Source: Clavaria fumosa
Taxonomy: Eukaryota > Basidiomycota > Agaricomycetes > Agaricales > Clavariaceae
Assembly: GCA_951802425.1 (NCBI GenBank)
Contig: OX637798.1
Span: 186,001 to 250,000 of the forward strand
Reading direction: 5' to 3'
DNA length: 64,000 nt
Shown here in pieces: positions 33,302 through 44,183 of the stretch. The notes below the pieces were generated by a model, which saw only the letters and a list, made by a program, of their open reading frames with translations, was not told the origin of the DNA and searched no databases. Position 1 is the stretch's first letter, and the number at the start of each line of letters is the position of its first letter. The translations under genes and the position numbers were made by a program.

Positions 33302-34087
33302 GAGGGGGACTGGTTGTTTGGCCCATTACCAATCGGCCAAGACCCTAATAGGTCACGCATAGATATCTTTTTTTCTTCTCTCCTCAAATTTTGTTCTCCG
33401 CCCAGCTCCCTTTGATTTTTTTTTACCCTCCTTTTACATGCTTACCACTTTCCCGTTACAATCCATATCTTCACCTTTTCACATCCCCATTCCCCTCCCT
33501 CTTCACTTTCGCCCCACCGTTCCTGTTTTCCCATTTCTGGTTTGAACTTCATGTTTGTAGTTGCCACCTCGCTGGGCATCAAATTTTCGAAAGCTGCTTG
33601 GGATATTTGTAAACGGCTTTGGAGCTTGACTAAGCAAGTAGCAACTCAGTATGGCGGTATGAACCCGCCCAAGTTCTTTTGCCCTTTCACCTTCCCCTGC
33701 AACTCCCCTGCAACTCCCCTGCAACTCATCTGGGATCGAGCTGTCAGAGAGGGTAATTGGGCTCTTGGTCTTCCATTCCCCCAATTCACCCAGTTCTCAC
33801 ATGACTGGAATGGTTGTAATTAGTACATGGACAATCACACAAAAGTGTTATTACAGTAATAAAGCAACATAGAAAAAATATTCATGCAATGACCATCAAC
33901 ATCAGCAAAACTTGCTTTTGGATTGTAGAAGCCATAGAAGTGGCTGTATCTCTGCAGCCCTTCATACTGGGGTTGGGCAATCCCATGGCAGCATCAGCCA
34001 AAATCATGTGACACACACAAGCAGCACACAAGCAGCACACGCCGTGAAGACATTCTGCTGGGCCTCGCTGTCCCTAAAGAGAGGGTC
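33302..34087. other. Gene-free stretch, pyrimidine-rich then unremarkable
   Basis: 33360-33540 is a T/C-rich tract after the SAP gene. 33542-33823 holds an open frame (MNFMFVVATSLGIKFSKAAW) without recognised domain. CAACTCCCCTG repeats twice to three times at 33695-33726. 34012-34045 has an ACACAAGCAGC direct repeat. No supported gene. Confidence 0.3.
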
Positions 34088-34092
34088 CTCTT

Positions 34093-34311
34093 TATAGAAA
34101 TCTAGGATTACTCTGTTAGCTCAGTCAAATAGAAGACTGTATCTATTTGTTGTAGTACCTAGGATTACTCCATTCTATCCTAGGCCATCAGTACGGTTAT
34201 AATGCAAAGTAAAGAAGATAAACTCACAGCTCAGTCAAATAGAAGACTGAGCTGTGGCACTGCTAACTCGCAACATACGTGTTACGTAATCTGTCTGGGT
34301 GATTACCAATA
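34093..34311 (-). repeat. Copia 3' LTR (219 bp)
   Basis: Shares TATAGAAATCTAGG...GATTACCAATA with the other LTR. Read on the minus strand it starts TATTGG and ends CTATA rather than TG...CA. An internal CAGCTCAGTCAAATAGAAGA / TCAGTCAAATAGAAGACTG duplication is present in both copies. Confidence 0.9.
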
Positions 34312-34319
34312 CTCCCTCT

Positions 34320-37300
34320 CAAACGGGCAGAAGCGCGAGTTCCCAAATGAACGTTTCAAATGCAGGTCGCAGGAGTGGCTTCGTGAAACCATCAGCTATG
34401 TTTTCGCTCATCAGCACATATTCCACTCGTATTGTGCCCTGCTCGACGGCCTTGCGAACGAAGTGGTGACAGATGTCGATGTGCTTGGTGCATGCATGGA
34501 ATTTGTTGTTTTTTTGTTATCGCGATAGTGGACATGTTGTCCAGCCACAACCTCGTCGCTCCCGGTTCGCTTGCTCCTACTTCTGACAGAAAACTCCTTA
34601 TCCAAAGTATCTCCCTCGCAGCGACGGCAGCTGCAATATATTCCGCTTCGGTACTGGATTGCGCGACCAGGGTTTGCCGCTTCGAGGACCAGCTGATAGC
34701 TCCACATCCGATACGCATAACGAAGCCAGATATCTAATGGCGATCGGGTTGCGATGCCCAATCGGCGTCTGAGAAGACCTCGGGGCGTGTCCCTTTGCCT
34801 CCTAGGGTGAGCCACAAGTCTTTTGTCGTGCTCAAATACCTTATCAGACACTTCAGCGCTTCCCAATGCACACGGGCGGGGTTTATTGTAAATTGGGATA
34901 AAATCCCGACAGCCAATTGAATATCTGGACAGGATATGACGGCTGGCCACAGCACGCCGCCACAAGCCTCTTGATAAGGTACGTCAATCGGTTCAGCAGG
35001 GCATTGATCTTTCGATAGGACAGCGCACGGATCCATCGGGATATGGACGGGGTGTCCGTCCTGTAGACCGAATCATTGGGCTAGAACCTCGAGGTACGCC
35101 TGTTGGTTTAGTGCTATTGTCCTCACGGCCCTGTCTCTTCTGATTTCGAATCCCAGGAGCCATGACAACTTGCCCTGATCTGTAATTTCAAAAGAGTTTC
35201 GCAGTTCGTTTTTCACTCAGTTGACAGCGGCGCGTAGGGATGCCACGGTCCGGTTAAGTCCGGTTCAGGGCCAATTTTTTCGAACCCTGAACCAGACTCT
35301 AGGTCCGGTTCAGGCCAAATTCCGAACCTTGAACCTGAGTTCGGTCCAAGTCCGGTTCATTGGACCGGACTTTTACCAAATAAGGTAATGGTTCGCCCAA
35401 ATTTGGGCTTCTGAACCTCAATTTTGGTTCGGTTCACCCACTTGGCTGAACCTGAACCTCATTTTCGGTTCGGTCCAGTCCAGTTCAGGTTCGAACCAAA
35501 GTTCAGAACCGAACCGTGGCATCCCTAGCGGCGCGTGTGCTCCCCATCACAACCATGTCATCTGTGGAGACCGTCACATGTACGTTTTCGTTTTGTTGCA
35601 CCCGGATGAACGCTGATTGGTCTAGTTTGGACACGTTGAAGCCGAGGGATATAAAGGTCACAGCCATTTTTTGATACCACATGTGTCCTGACTGTTTCAG
35701 CCTGTACAGCCCCTTTCGCAGCCTGCAAACTTTTCGTCTGTCATACACGCTGAGTACCGCGTGCGGTAGCTCCATGTACACTTCTTCCTCGAGCTCAGCA
35801 TTGAGGTAAGCTGCTACGATGTCCACTTGGTCTATCTCCCAGTCACGTTGCGCAGCTAGGGAAAGTAGGACTCGTATCGACGCAATCTTCGCCGCTGCGG
35901 CGAAGGTTTCATTATAGTCCATCCCTTTCGTTTGCCTGTGTCCTCCTGCAACGATGCGAGCCTTGTATTTGACGATTTCGCCTTTTGGTCCCAGTTTTAG
36001 CCTGAAGACGTAACCGCACGGAATAACTGGTTTGTCCAGAGGTCGGTCAACAATGTCCCAGGTGCGTGATCAGTTCAACTGGCCCAGCTTGATCTGATAG
36101 GCCCTTTTCCATTGGTTAGCATCCGGACCAGCTAGCGCTTGTGCTATAGAGCGTGGCTCATTTCCAATAGAACCTGCAAGTAAGGCGAACAGCGGTGGGT
36201 GGTCATCGGTTTGCACATCGGCTAAGTTTGCGGCGTGCCCTCATGGTGCGTAGCTGGCCAGGTTTTTGTAAAAACCGGGTTGAGGGCGGGTACGACTGGG
36301 AAGTGGGTCGTCGTCAAGTGAGGGTGCAACGGGTAAGTTCGTTTGTGATTCTTCGTTCGGGGAATCGAGCTGATGGACGTTGTCTGGCTGGACGTCGGCC
36401 ATCGGAGGGCAGTCGGACTGAGCGGTGGAGTGCTGATTGAGCCTTGTCATCGTTCTCCCCTCAAGCGGCAGTTCACCAGTCCAAACGATAGTGTCAGTGT
36501 TTTCATCTAGATTAAACACAACCTCACATTCGATCCTGATCTGTTTAGTATCAGGAAAGTAGATCCTGTACCCTGTACTCGTTGAGTCGATCCCAAGGAA
36601 ATGGCCCTTGCGCGCTTGTCATTCGAGCTTGCCGGCATCAGCAATTTTTACCCATGCTGGTGTGCCGAAGGGCACTAATTTAGACAGATTGGGGTGCTTA
36701 GCATAGTGAGCATAGAACGGAGTTTCGCCTTCGAGTGCACGAGTAGGTGATCTGTTCTTTATCCAAGCTGCGTGAGTCATAGCTTCGCCCCAGAGAAATT
36801 TCGGGAGGTTAGAATCAATAAGCATTGCTCTTGCGAGCTCTGCTTTGGTTCGGTTCCAGCGTTCGACTGCTCCCACCTGCTCATGGGTGTCGTGCGTGGT
36901 GAGCTCACGTTTCGTACCCTTCTTGGCTAGATGGTCTGAGAATGCGTCACTGTTGAATTCCCCTCCTCGATCAGAGTGTAAGAACTTTATCTTTGTATTG
37001 TTGTGAGTACTTATTTGTGCCTCTAATCTTGTGTAAGCTTTGAAAGCGTCTGACTTTCTGTGCAGGAGGGAGATTTCGGTCCAGTGAGTCACATCATCAA
37101 CGAAGTCGACTGTATAGCGGCTACCGCCAAGTGATGCGATGGAGGCAGGGCCCCAGACATCAGCATGGATGCATTCCCCGTAGGTTTTTGCACGGTTAGT
37201 GGCCTTATCAGGAAATGGTAAACGGTGCGGTTTTGCCTGAGCACATGCATCACAGAATATTTCTTCGGATGTATTGTCTATGGAGATCCCGAGCACTTTG

Positions 37301-37580
37301 CCCGAAGATATGGCGTGTTTGACTGTGGTGTAGTTTATATGACCCAAGGCGCGGTGGGCTTCCAACAATGTAAGCGTTCGTTGCTTCTTGGCTAGGTGGG
37401 CTTCTAAAGATAATGTCTTTATGCGGTATAACCCGTTCACTTTAGGGATTTGTGCAAGCACTTTGCCTTGGGGGTCCTTTATCTGGCAAAGATTGTCGGT
37501 GAACTCCGCAGCATAGCCGGCATCGTCCAGTTTCCCAACAGATACAAGAGTAAATGCCATGCTAGGTGCGTGTGCGACGT
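34320..37580 (-). pseudogene. Copia integrase, RT and RNase H, broken
   Basis: After the LINE the frame resumes RLRNVAHAPSMAFTLVSVGK. Integrase shows the HHCC zinc finger (AHRALGH ... CDACAQAK) and core residues in HADVWGP, YTVDFVDDVTHW and GAVERWNRT. RT has DYNETFAAAAKIASIRVLL, IDQVDIVAAYLNAEL and STDDMVVM (usual YVDD changed to STDD). RNase H follows (VFSDADWASQPDRH, QSSTEAEYIAAAVAAREI, WLDNMSTIAI). In-frame TGA stops occur after AGKLE, ASYAP, GQLN, AAVN and EVLAQ; one TAG follows QPDRH. A late frameshift precedes the end near 34500. Confidence 0.88.
35235..35527. mobile_element. hAT-type MITE (293 bp) in Copia RT
   Basis: Terminal inverted repeats TAGGGATGCCACGGT and ACCGTGGCATCCCTA bound a 293-bp insert flanked by a perfect 8-bp duplication GCGGCGCG (35227-35234, 35528-35535). 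Eight-bp duplications and TAGGG-type termini are typical of hAT elements. The inside is a patchwork of GGTTCGGTTC / GAACCGAACC and GGTCCGG words and could form long hairpins. There is no coding capacity. Its transposase source is not in the window. Confidence 0.93.
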
Positions 37581-37875
37581 TTCTGAGTCTTTTTTTTTTT
37601 TTTTTTTTTTTTTTCCATTAGACTCCTATTGGGGCTTTGCCCTATGTCGGAGTATGCTACTAGGTTGTACATTCTGTTGTCTACTAGTGTACGTCTTAGC
37701 AGAGGCTTTGGGTCGCTTAGCGAACACCATTGCGCATATGCGCTTGAAATTACTTATAAGTGGTCAGAGCCGGGTGCATTAAAAACCCCCAGTGGGGGAA
37801 AAGCTACCGGATGCCATGCGAAGTTAAACTAAAAGACTGGCGTTTACGACGTCCTGGCGTGCGTCGCGTTCATCG

Positions 37876-40800
37876 CTACCCTGGGTGCCGGGTGTGTGGG
37901 TGTGTGTCGCGTTGGCTGTCGTGTTCCCTTCGGGTCGCGCCGCAGTTGGTGAGGGTCGGTTGGTTGTTGTGTTTGAAGCGTTTGGATGCCAAAACGTATT
38001 TGATAACCTTCCTTGCTGCTGTCGGGTCTGTGAGTAGGTACCTGAGGCTCCGGGCGCCCCTGCCCATGCGTCCCATCGTCGCGTTTCTGAGGGTAGTTGT
38101 GTTCGTGCATGTGAGGAGGAAATGTCGGACCGTTTCTTCCTCCTGTCCGCAGTACGGGCATTGGGGGTCCTCGACGGTGCCTATCCTGAAAAGGTGTCGT
38201 TGTAGTGGGATGTGGCCAGTTCGTAGCTGTAGCAGGATTGATGACTGAAGTTTCGGGAGCTCTTGGACTAGGCGGAGGAAGCCCTTCGAGGGTAGGGAGT
38301 CGTCGATGTGCTTGGTGTGGTTGTAGCGCGGTGAACCCTTCCACCACCGTCTGGCCCTTTCCTGTATCGATTTTCTAAGTGTCAGCGATAGCGCCGCCTT
38401 ACTGCCTGCGACCTTCTTCTTGAGGAACCTCGGGAGTTCATAATTGGGGCTGGATATTCCCTGAGCCGCCTCCTTGGCCGCCTTGTCCGCTAGTTCGTTA
38501 CCTATCACTCCGTGGTGGCCTGGGACCCACATCGCTTTACATTCAATCCCATTCCTTCTGCGGTCCATACGTCTAACTGACGTCTCGAAGGCCGTTAGCA
38601 TGTCGTGCGATGGGGAGGGTCGGGCGAGTTGTGTGGCGAGGAGGGCCGCTTGGCTGTCAACCAGGAAGGCGACCGTGTTAAACCTACCCTTCTCTTTCTG
38701 GAGCAGGTGCGCTCCCAGTCCGAGTGCCGCCACCTCCGCCGCGTAGACCGTGTGTCGGGCTTGTTTCCCCAGGTAGAACTGGATGGTTTTCGGTGGCTGG
38801 TTTCCCCGGATCAACACTGCCGCCACCCCTATTCCTCCTTCGTACCCTGACCCGTCTGTGAAGATGTTGATGTCCGCTGCGGCTTCCCTCAGCCTCCGGA
38901 TCGCGTCTTCTTTACTCGGTTGGATTTCTATCGCTACCGGCGGTCTTTGCTTTGGGTGTTGACCAACTGCCGGGGTCTTTTCTACCGAGTCCGGGTTGAT
39001 TCTCCTGAAGTCTGCTGTGAGTTGGTGAAGGGGTGATAGGTGAGTTTTGGGGGTTCGCTTGTGGGCGCGGGAGAGGTGTTGGTGTATTGGGTGGGACTTT
39101 GGGAGTGTTGCCATTCGTAGTAGTGCCGCCAAGCGTAGTTTGTCAACGAGTAGGTGGAAGGGCAATAGATATGTGTGTGCTTCGACCGTGTCCGTTGCCG
39201 TCGATCTCATCGGGCCCATCGTCAGAAGGGCCTGTCGTTGAATTTTTGCTAGTTGTCCTCCAGTTCCAGTTCTCCTTCCTGGTTGTGGGGCGTGTCCCCT
39301 TCGCGGGTTCCCCCAGATGTCGACCGCATATAGCATTCTGGGCACGCACACCGACAGGTACAAACGTCTCGCCAGGTGGAGTGGGATGCCACTCTGCGTC
39401 TTGGCGATCCTTCTAGTTTGTGAGGCCCAGTACGTACCTTTGGCCAGTGCGCTTGCAACTTGCTCTGTCCAGGATAGCGTTTGATTGAGTATTACGCCGA
39501 GGAATTTCGTGCTTTGAGATGGTCGTATTGTGTAGTTTCCGATGGTGATCGCTTTTCTGGGCTCTGGCTGTCGTTTTCTTGGTTGTAGCTGTCTGGGTAC
39601 CTGTCTACGGGAGAAGCCAATTAGTGCGCATTTCGGGAGCTCAACTTCGCAGTTGTGTGTCCTGGCCCACTCCAGGAAGCCGCCTGGCTTTTCCATCGTG
39701 TCTTTGATTATCCGGTTAGCCTCCTCAAATGTGTGGCCCCTCGCTAAGAAGACTTGATCGTCGATGAAACCGCTTGCGGTCTGGGTGTTGGATCTGTTTG
39801 TTGTGACCGTCTCGAGCGCTGGGGAGTTGTAGACAATGTAGCATATCGGCGAGAGAGGGCACCCTTGGTCTAAGCCTGCCCTTATCTCAAGGGGTTCCGA
39901 TTTGAAGTCATCGAATACAATGTTAGTGGAGCGGTTACGTAGCTTTTCTCCTATCCAGTCCGTGTACTCTTGTGGTATGCCCCTCCGACGCATCCCGTTC
40001 TGTAGCATTCGGATGTCGACGCTGGGGAAGGCGCCCTTGATGTCTAAAAACAGCCCTGCGACCACCTTGTGTCTTCGCCATGCATCCTTTATGTATTTGA
40101 TGACTAGGTGCAGGGCATCAGTAGCGGTCCTGCCCGGCCTACCACCGAAGTGTTTGTCTGGCAGGAGCTGGAACTTTTCCAATATGAATGTCAGGTCTTC
40201 GGCTACCGCCATTGATAGTGGTTTCGCGAGGGTCTTGAGGAGGACGATCGGCCTGTAGGCTTTCGGGAGAGTGTAGTCGGGGTGGTTTGGTTTGCGTAGT
40301 ACTATTGTGTCGTACGTTTTCCAGGTTGGTGGGTAGATGCCTAGCTTGAAAGTCGCTCTGTATATCTGTACCAGGTGGGGCGTTAGCAGGTCCGTGGTTC
40401 TTTTCAAGGCGATGTTCGCGATGTCTCCCTCCATTACCGCCTTGTAGGGCTTGAGGCGCCCGATCATCCTTTGTACCTGTTCTGGGGTGACATGTCGAAA
40501 CTTCGCTACCGGGGGTGGGTACTGTTCGTCTACGGCCACTGGGTTGGGTGGCGGGGAGGGAAAGAAGACCTTGTGTAAGGCTCTGCTCTTGTCGTGATTT
40601 GTTGAGGCTACTGGGGTCGCTGAGCCAGCGGGGTTCTGAAGGTTGGGCAAGCGGGCCCGTGTGTCGTCGTTGGAGGCGGATGTGGTATATCTGTTGATCG
40701 TCCAGATGGAGTGGTCGGTCGCGTCCTCGAGCCACTGGGCCCAGTGCTCCTTCTTCGTGGATTTGATTAGCTGTGTGTACTCGTTTCTTGCCTTTCGTGC

Positions 40801-41925
40801 TTCCTCGTGGGCTGGGTGCATTGGGGTGAGTCGTCGCACGTATGATCGCCGGTTCAGTCTTTGAAGGGTGGATCGGGCCTTGGATAGGTCTCTGGTCCAC
40901 CACCGCTTGGTGAAGGGGCATGGCTTTACTAGCGGGACTGCCACATCGGTCGCTGTTCGTAGGGCGTCGTCCAGGAAGCTTACTGCGCGGTCGAGGTCTT
41001 CGCCTGTGCGTATCGCCCGGGGGGGTGGACCCGCTCGTAGGGATGTCTTTAGGGAGTTTCTGAATACTTCCCAGTCTGCCGTCCTCCAGTTCCGTTTGTT
41101 GGGGTCTCGTGCTTTGAGGGTAGGGACTTCTATTGTGGTTAGTATAGGAAGGTGGTCCGCTTTGGGGGGCGTCTTCTCCGGAGCCGTGTTGCAATACACT
41201 ACCGCGTCGGTTAGCGTACCTGATATAAATACATTGTCCGGTCTTGACCACTTCTTAGTTGTCGACAGTTGTAGTGTGGGGGTGCCTTTCGGTAGTATCA
41301 TTTCAAGGTCTCGTGCCACTATTAGTTCCAGGAGGGGTTGAGCCAGGTCTAGTGCTCGCGTGGTGAATAGGTGGGCGTTCTTTTCGTCTTCCCACATGGG
41401 GTGGTGCCGATTAAAGTCTCCCAACACCAGGTCGTAGACCGGGAGTGCAGGTGGGGCGGTGGGTTGTGGTTCATTTGTGGACACGTTGTTGTCGGTGTTG
41501 GTGAGCCAATCGTTTACCGTTTGGATCGTCCTGGAGTGATCGCAGTCGGCATATACGTTGATGAGCCGTATGGTGCCGAAATCGCCCCACAGTTGGATTC
41601 CCGTCGCGTCCGGAGATTCAATCGTTAAGTCCATCCATTTGGCTGTGTCTAGTCTCGGGCTGACGAGTATCGCTGCCCTAGTTGGGCTCTCTGGGTTATT
41701 GACAGTATTGCGTTTGTTATGGGAGGGTGGGAGGATAGTGCGCCATCCGTTGGGGGCCCGGGTTCTGTTCAGAAAGTCTATATGAGGTTCCTGTATGAGG
41801 CAAAGGTCGAAATGGACTGGGTCGAGGCTATTAATGAGGTGTAGTGTATTATCTAGGGACTTGCGACAGTTCTGCTGCCATATTCTCAGTCGGGGCTGGG
41901 TGTGTGGGTCGTCTTCGTTCATCAT
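37876..41925 (-). CDS. LINE ORF2: endonuclease, reverse transcriptase, RNase H, CCHC
   Basis: One uninterrupted 1349-codon frame. Residues about 10-280 are an APE-type endonuclease (LIQEPHIDF near 45, LGDFNRHH, RPDNVFI, KADHLPIL). RT spans about 480-780: AYRPIVLLKTLAKPLSM near 558, AGLFLDIKGAFPSVD, GLDQGCPLSPICY and SGFIDDQVF near 721, where FIDD stands for the usual Y/F-x-DD. RNase H (about 1020-1150) has IFTDGSGYEGG, AAEVAALG, LVDSQAALLA and GNELADKAAKEAA. A zinc motif CPYCGQEEETVRHFLLTC follows near 1255. It would nick DNA and copy element RNA at the nick. All catalytic residues I can check are present, so it may encode active enzyme. Confidence 0.95.
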   Translation of the reverse strand: MMNEDDPHTQPRLRIWQQNCRKSLDNTLHLINSLDPVHFDLCLIQEPHIDFLNRTRAPNGWRTILPPSHNKRNTVNNPESPTRAAILVSPRLDTAKWMDLTIESPDATGIQLWGDFGTIRLINVYADCDHSRTIQTVNDWLTNTDNNVSTNEPQPTAPPALPVYDLVLGDFNRHHPMWEDEKNAHLFTTRALDLAQPLLELIVARDLEMILPKGTPTLQLSTTKKWSRPDNVFISGTLTDAVVYCNTAPEKTPPKADHLPILTTIEVPTLKARDPNKRNWRTADWEVFRNSLKTSLRAGPPPRAIRTGEDLDRAVSFLDDALRTATDVAVPLVKPCPFTKRWWTRDLSKARSTLQRLNRRSYVRRLTPMHPAHEEARKARNEYTQLIKSTKKEHWAQWLEDATDHSIWTINRYTTSASNDDTRARLPNLQNPAGSATPVASTNHDKSRALHKVFFPSPPPNPVAVDEQYPPPVAKFRHVTPEQVQRMIGRLKPYKAVMEGDIANIALKRTTDLLTPHLVQIYRATFKLGIYPPTWKTYDTIVLRKPNHPDYTLPKAYRPIVLLKTLAKPLSMAVAEDLTFILEKFQLLPDKHFGGRPGRTATDALHLVIKYIKDAWRRHKVVAGLFLDIKGAFPSVDIRMLQNGMRRRGIPQEYTDWIGEKLRNRSTNIVFDDFKSEPLEIRAGLDQGCPLSPICYIVYNSPALETVTTNRSNTQTASGFIDDQVFLARGHTFEEANRIIKDTMEKPGGFLEWARTHNCEVELPKCALIGFSRRQVPRQLQPRKRQPEPRKAITIGNYTIRPSQSTKFLGVILNQTLSWTEQVASALAKGTYWASQTRRIAKTQSGIPLHLARRLYLSVCVPRMLYAVDIWGNPRRGHAPQPGRRTGTGGQLAKIQRQALLTMGPMRSTATDTVEAHTYLLPFHLLVDKLRLAALLRMATLPKSHPIHQHLSRAHKRTPKTHLSPLHQLTADFRRINPDSVEKTPAVGQHPKQRPPVAIEIQPSKEDAIRRLREAAADINIFTDGSGYEGGIGVAAVLIRGNQPPKTIQFYLGKQARHTVYAAEVAALGLGAHLLQKEKGRFNTVAFLVDSQAALLATQLARPSPSHDMLTAFETSVRRMDRRRNGIECKAMWVPGHHGVIGNELADKAAKEAAQGISSPNYELPRFLKKKVAGSKAALSLTLRKSIQERARRWWKGSPRYNHTKHIDDSLPSKGFLRLVQELPKLQSSILLQLRTGHIPLQRHLFRIGTVEDPQCPYCGQEEETVRHFLLTCTNTTTLRNATMGRMGRGARSLRYLLTDPTAARKVIKYVLASKRFKHNNQPTLTNCGATRREHDSQRDTHPHTRHPG

Positions 41926-44019
41926 TTATGTTGTTGATGTTGCTGGCGGGGTCTGGGGGACCGTCGGCGGGGGGGGTTGGGCTGGGGTCGGGATCGTGGT
42001 TGTGAGGTTTGGTGGGCGGGTCGTATCTTCCGTGGTGGCCTCTTGAGCGTTCGGCGCTGAAGTCGTTGCGTTTGTCAGCGATGTGCCGATCCATTGGTCG
42101 AGTCTGGTTTGCCCTCCTGGGGGTGCTTTGCCCGTATTGATGGCGATGCCTCGTCCGCTGCGCCCGCCGTCCGCCCTACCTTTCCCTTTGTCCCTGCCTT
42201 GGGGCCACCCTGCGTCTCTTGGGGGGGGCTGGAACGCGGGTCTCTTGTCTTGGGCGAGTCGCATGTCGGGCGGTCGCGCTGTGGACGTTTGGGGTTGTGG
42301 AGTCGCGACCCATTGTGTCTGGTTTATCGTCCTGCGTTGTGTGCGTGTGGGGGCTCGTTGTTCTGCCGCGGGTTGGTTAGCTGTCGTGTTGTCTTTGGGT
42401 TGTGCCAGTTCCCAGGTTGACGCGTCGTCGATGATTGGGTAGTATCTGTACTTGTTTTCTGGAAAGTGCTGATTAATCTTATCGCACTCAGCTTTAAAGA
42501 CTGGACAGTTCCTGTCACTGGCAGTGTGCCCGTCTCTTCTACAGTTCGCACAGAACCTTCTGGCGTCTTCCATTGGACACTCCGCAGTTCTGTGAACTCG
42601 TCCGCAGATGGCGCAGGTATCATGTATTTGGGGGCAGTTCGCCGCCATGTGTCGGTGTGCGTATCCTTGGCACTTTAGACATCATCTTGCCTCCTGTATA
42701 TCTTTGCGTCCGAATACCTTTTTGCCTTCAATGATAAGGCCTTCTCTGAGGGCCTTATTCGCCTGACTTGCCGTTCTAAAGGTAAGTAGGACGAAAGCGG
42801 TCCGTTGGTTCGGGGTTCGCTTCTTGGGGTCCTTGAGGTATCTGGCCTCTGAGATGGCGCCGGCGGGGAGCTCATTGACGATCTCGACGATCGTGCTGCC
42901 ACTGTTGGGGTCAAAGGAGACCAGGACATACTCACAAATTACACCGTATCCTTGTCCCCGGACTTTTACTGGCATTCCGTAGTGGTCGGCAAAAGCTTTC
43001 TTGACGTCGTCTCGTCGTAGCCAGTTCGCTGCCGCCTCGTTGGCCATTAGGTACAGGATCCTGCCTCGTACTAGTTTTTGCGCTCCGGTGAAGAGCTTGT
43101 CAGTGGGGGGGCGGCCTGGGACTTTGTCACCCATGAGGTCGATCGCGGCGTTGGCCTTCTCCACCAGCACCTTCTCCGTGAGTGATTCGTCATGTCGAGC
43201 CGTCGCGTCATCTGCAGCCGAGGTCCTTTCGATTAAGATTTGTCGTAGTCGTCCCTGCGACCGGGCTAGCACTTCCTCGTGTCCAGGTGTAAGTGCTGCG
43301 CGGACCGCGGCGGCGTATGAGCTGGGGGAAGGGACTTGCGGTTGTGTCTGGCCTTGGGTGCGGGTGTTGTTCTCCTGGGGTCGGTTGACGTTCGTGTTTG
43401 TCTCTCCTGTGTCCTGTTCGTGCAGCGTGGTCCGAGGTTGGGAGAGTATGTTCTTGATCTCTGTCTGTGCCTGGGATGCATTGCGGGCTGCAGTCTCGGT
43501 TGTATGCGTGAGGTTGTTGACAGTTGCGTCTAGGCGTTGGCATAGGTCTTGTAACGCGCTCGATTCCCCACGTATCTCGTCTCGGGTGGTGGTGTTGGCC
43601 TGTGCGTCGGTCTGGATCTGTGTAGCGGCGCGTTTAATCTCGTCTGCTGCCTGACTGAGCTTCTCGATGGCGGGTGCGATCACGTCGTTGATCCTGTCGT
43701 CCGTTGGCTGGGGCACTCGGGTGTTTCCTTCCTTCTTTAGGAGCGTGGCAGTGGCGTTGATGATGTCGAGAGCCTGTTTGGGGATGCGGGCCACGTTGTG
43801 GGTGAGGCTCGTGAGAACAGTTGCCAATGTCGTGGGCGTGGTGGTGCCGTTCGGTGGTATCAGTCCTTCCCTTTCAAGTAGGGCCCTGGCTTGGATGCTG
43901 TCATCGTCCATGGCCGTGTTTCGGTTGGCGGGTGTGTTCTGGCTTGTCGTGGGGGGTTTTGTGCGTGTTCGGCTGCTTCCCGCCCCGGCGGACTGGGGTC
44001 CTCCGCTGTTTGTCGACAT
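41926..44019 (-). pseudogene. LINE ORF1, Gag-like, with one in-frame TGA
   Basis: Starts MSTNSGGPQSAGAGSS at 44019. A helical part (residues about 60-200) precedes an RRM/PRE_C2HC-like region (VCEYVLVSF-type strand, then TPNQRTAFVLLTFRTASQAN, GKKVFGRKDIQEAR). A single TGA (42682-42684) follows, then the same frame continues with three zinc knuckles: CLKCQGYAHRHMAANC, CAICGRVHRTAEC, CANCRRDGHTASDRNC, and a Pro/Thr-rich tail ending TSTT at 41926. TGA in place of CGA would split an otherwise complete protein of about 697 residues. ORF1 binds element RNA. Its TAA is followed directly by the ORF2 ATG in the same frame. Confidence 0.85.
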
Positions 44020-44183
44020 TTTCCCTGTATTTACCTGGGTCTTGAAGGTGTTGGGGTGGTATTGTAGTTACAGTAGAATAGACGAGTATTATTGACTAGA
44101 GTACTAGGTGACCAGGTTGGTTTTTGTGTTCTTTTTCGCAAGTGTTGATGTGGTCGCCTAGAAAGGAAGTCCTTCTGAGTCTT

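Larger units (their letters stand above)
37592..44172 (-). mobile_element. Full-length LINE (non-LTR retrotransposon), 6.6 kb
   Basis: A T run of 25 at 37590-37614 is the poly(A) tail of a minus-strand element. The 11-bp duplication TTCTGAGTCTT occurs at 37581-37591 and 44173-44183, giving exact ends. The element has a 5' UTR of about 150 bp, ORF1 (44019-41926), ORF2 (41925-37876) and a 3' UTR of about 260 bp. APE endonuclease, RT, RNase H and a C-terminal CCHC place it near the Tad1/I-like clades. Only one in-frame stop (ORF1) was seen, so the insertion is recent relative to the host Copia. Confidence 0.95.

Noticed and set aside
40139..41251. 370-codon minus frame inside LINE ORF2
   Set aside because: Out-of-frame shadow of the intact 1349-codon ORF2.
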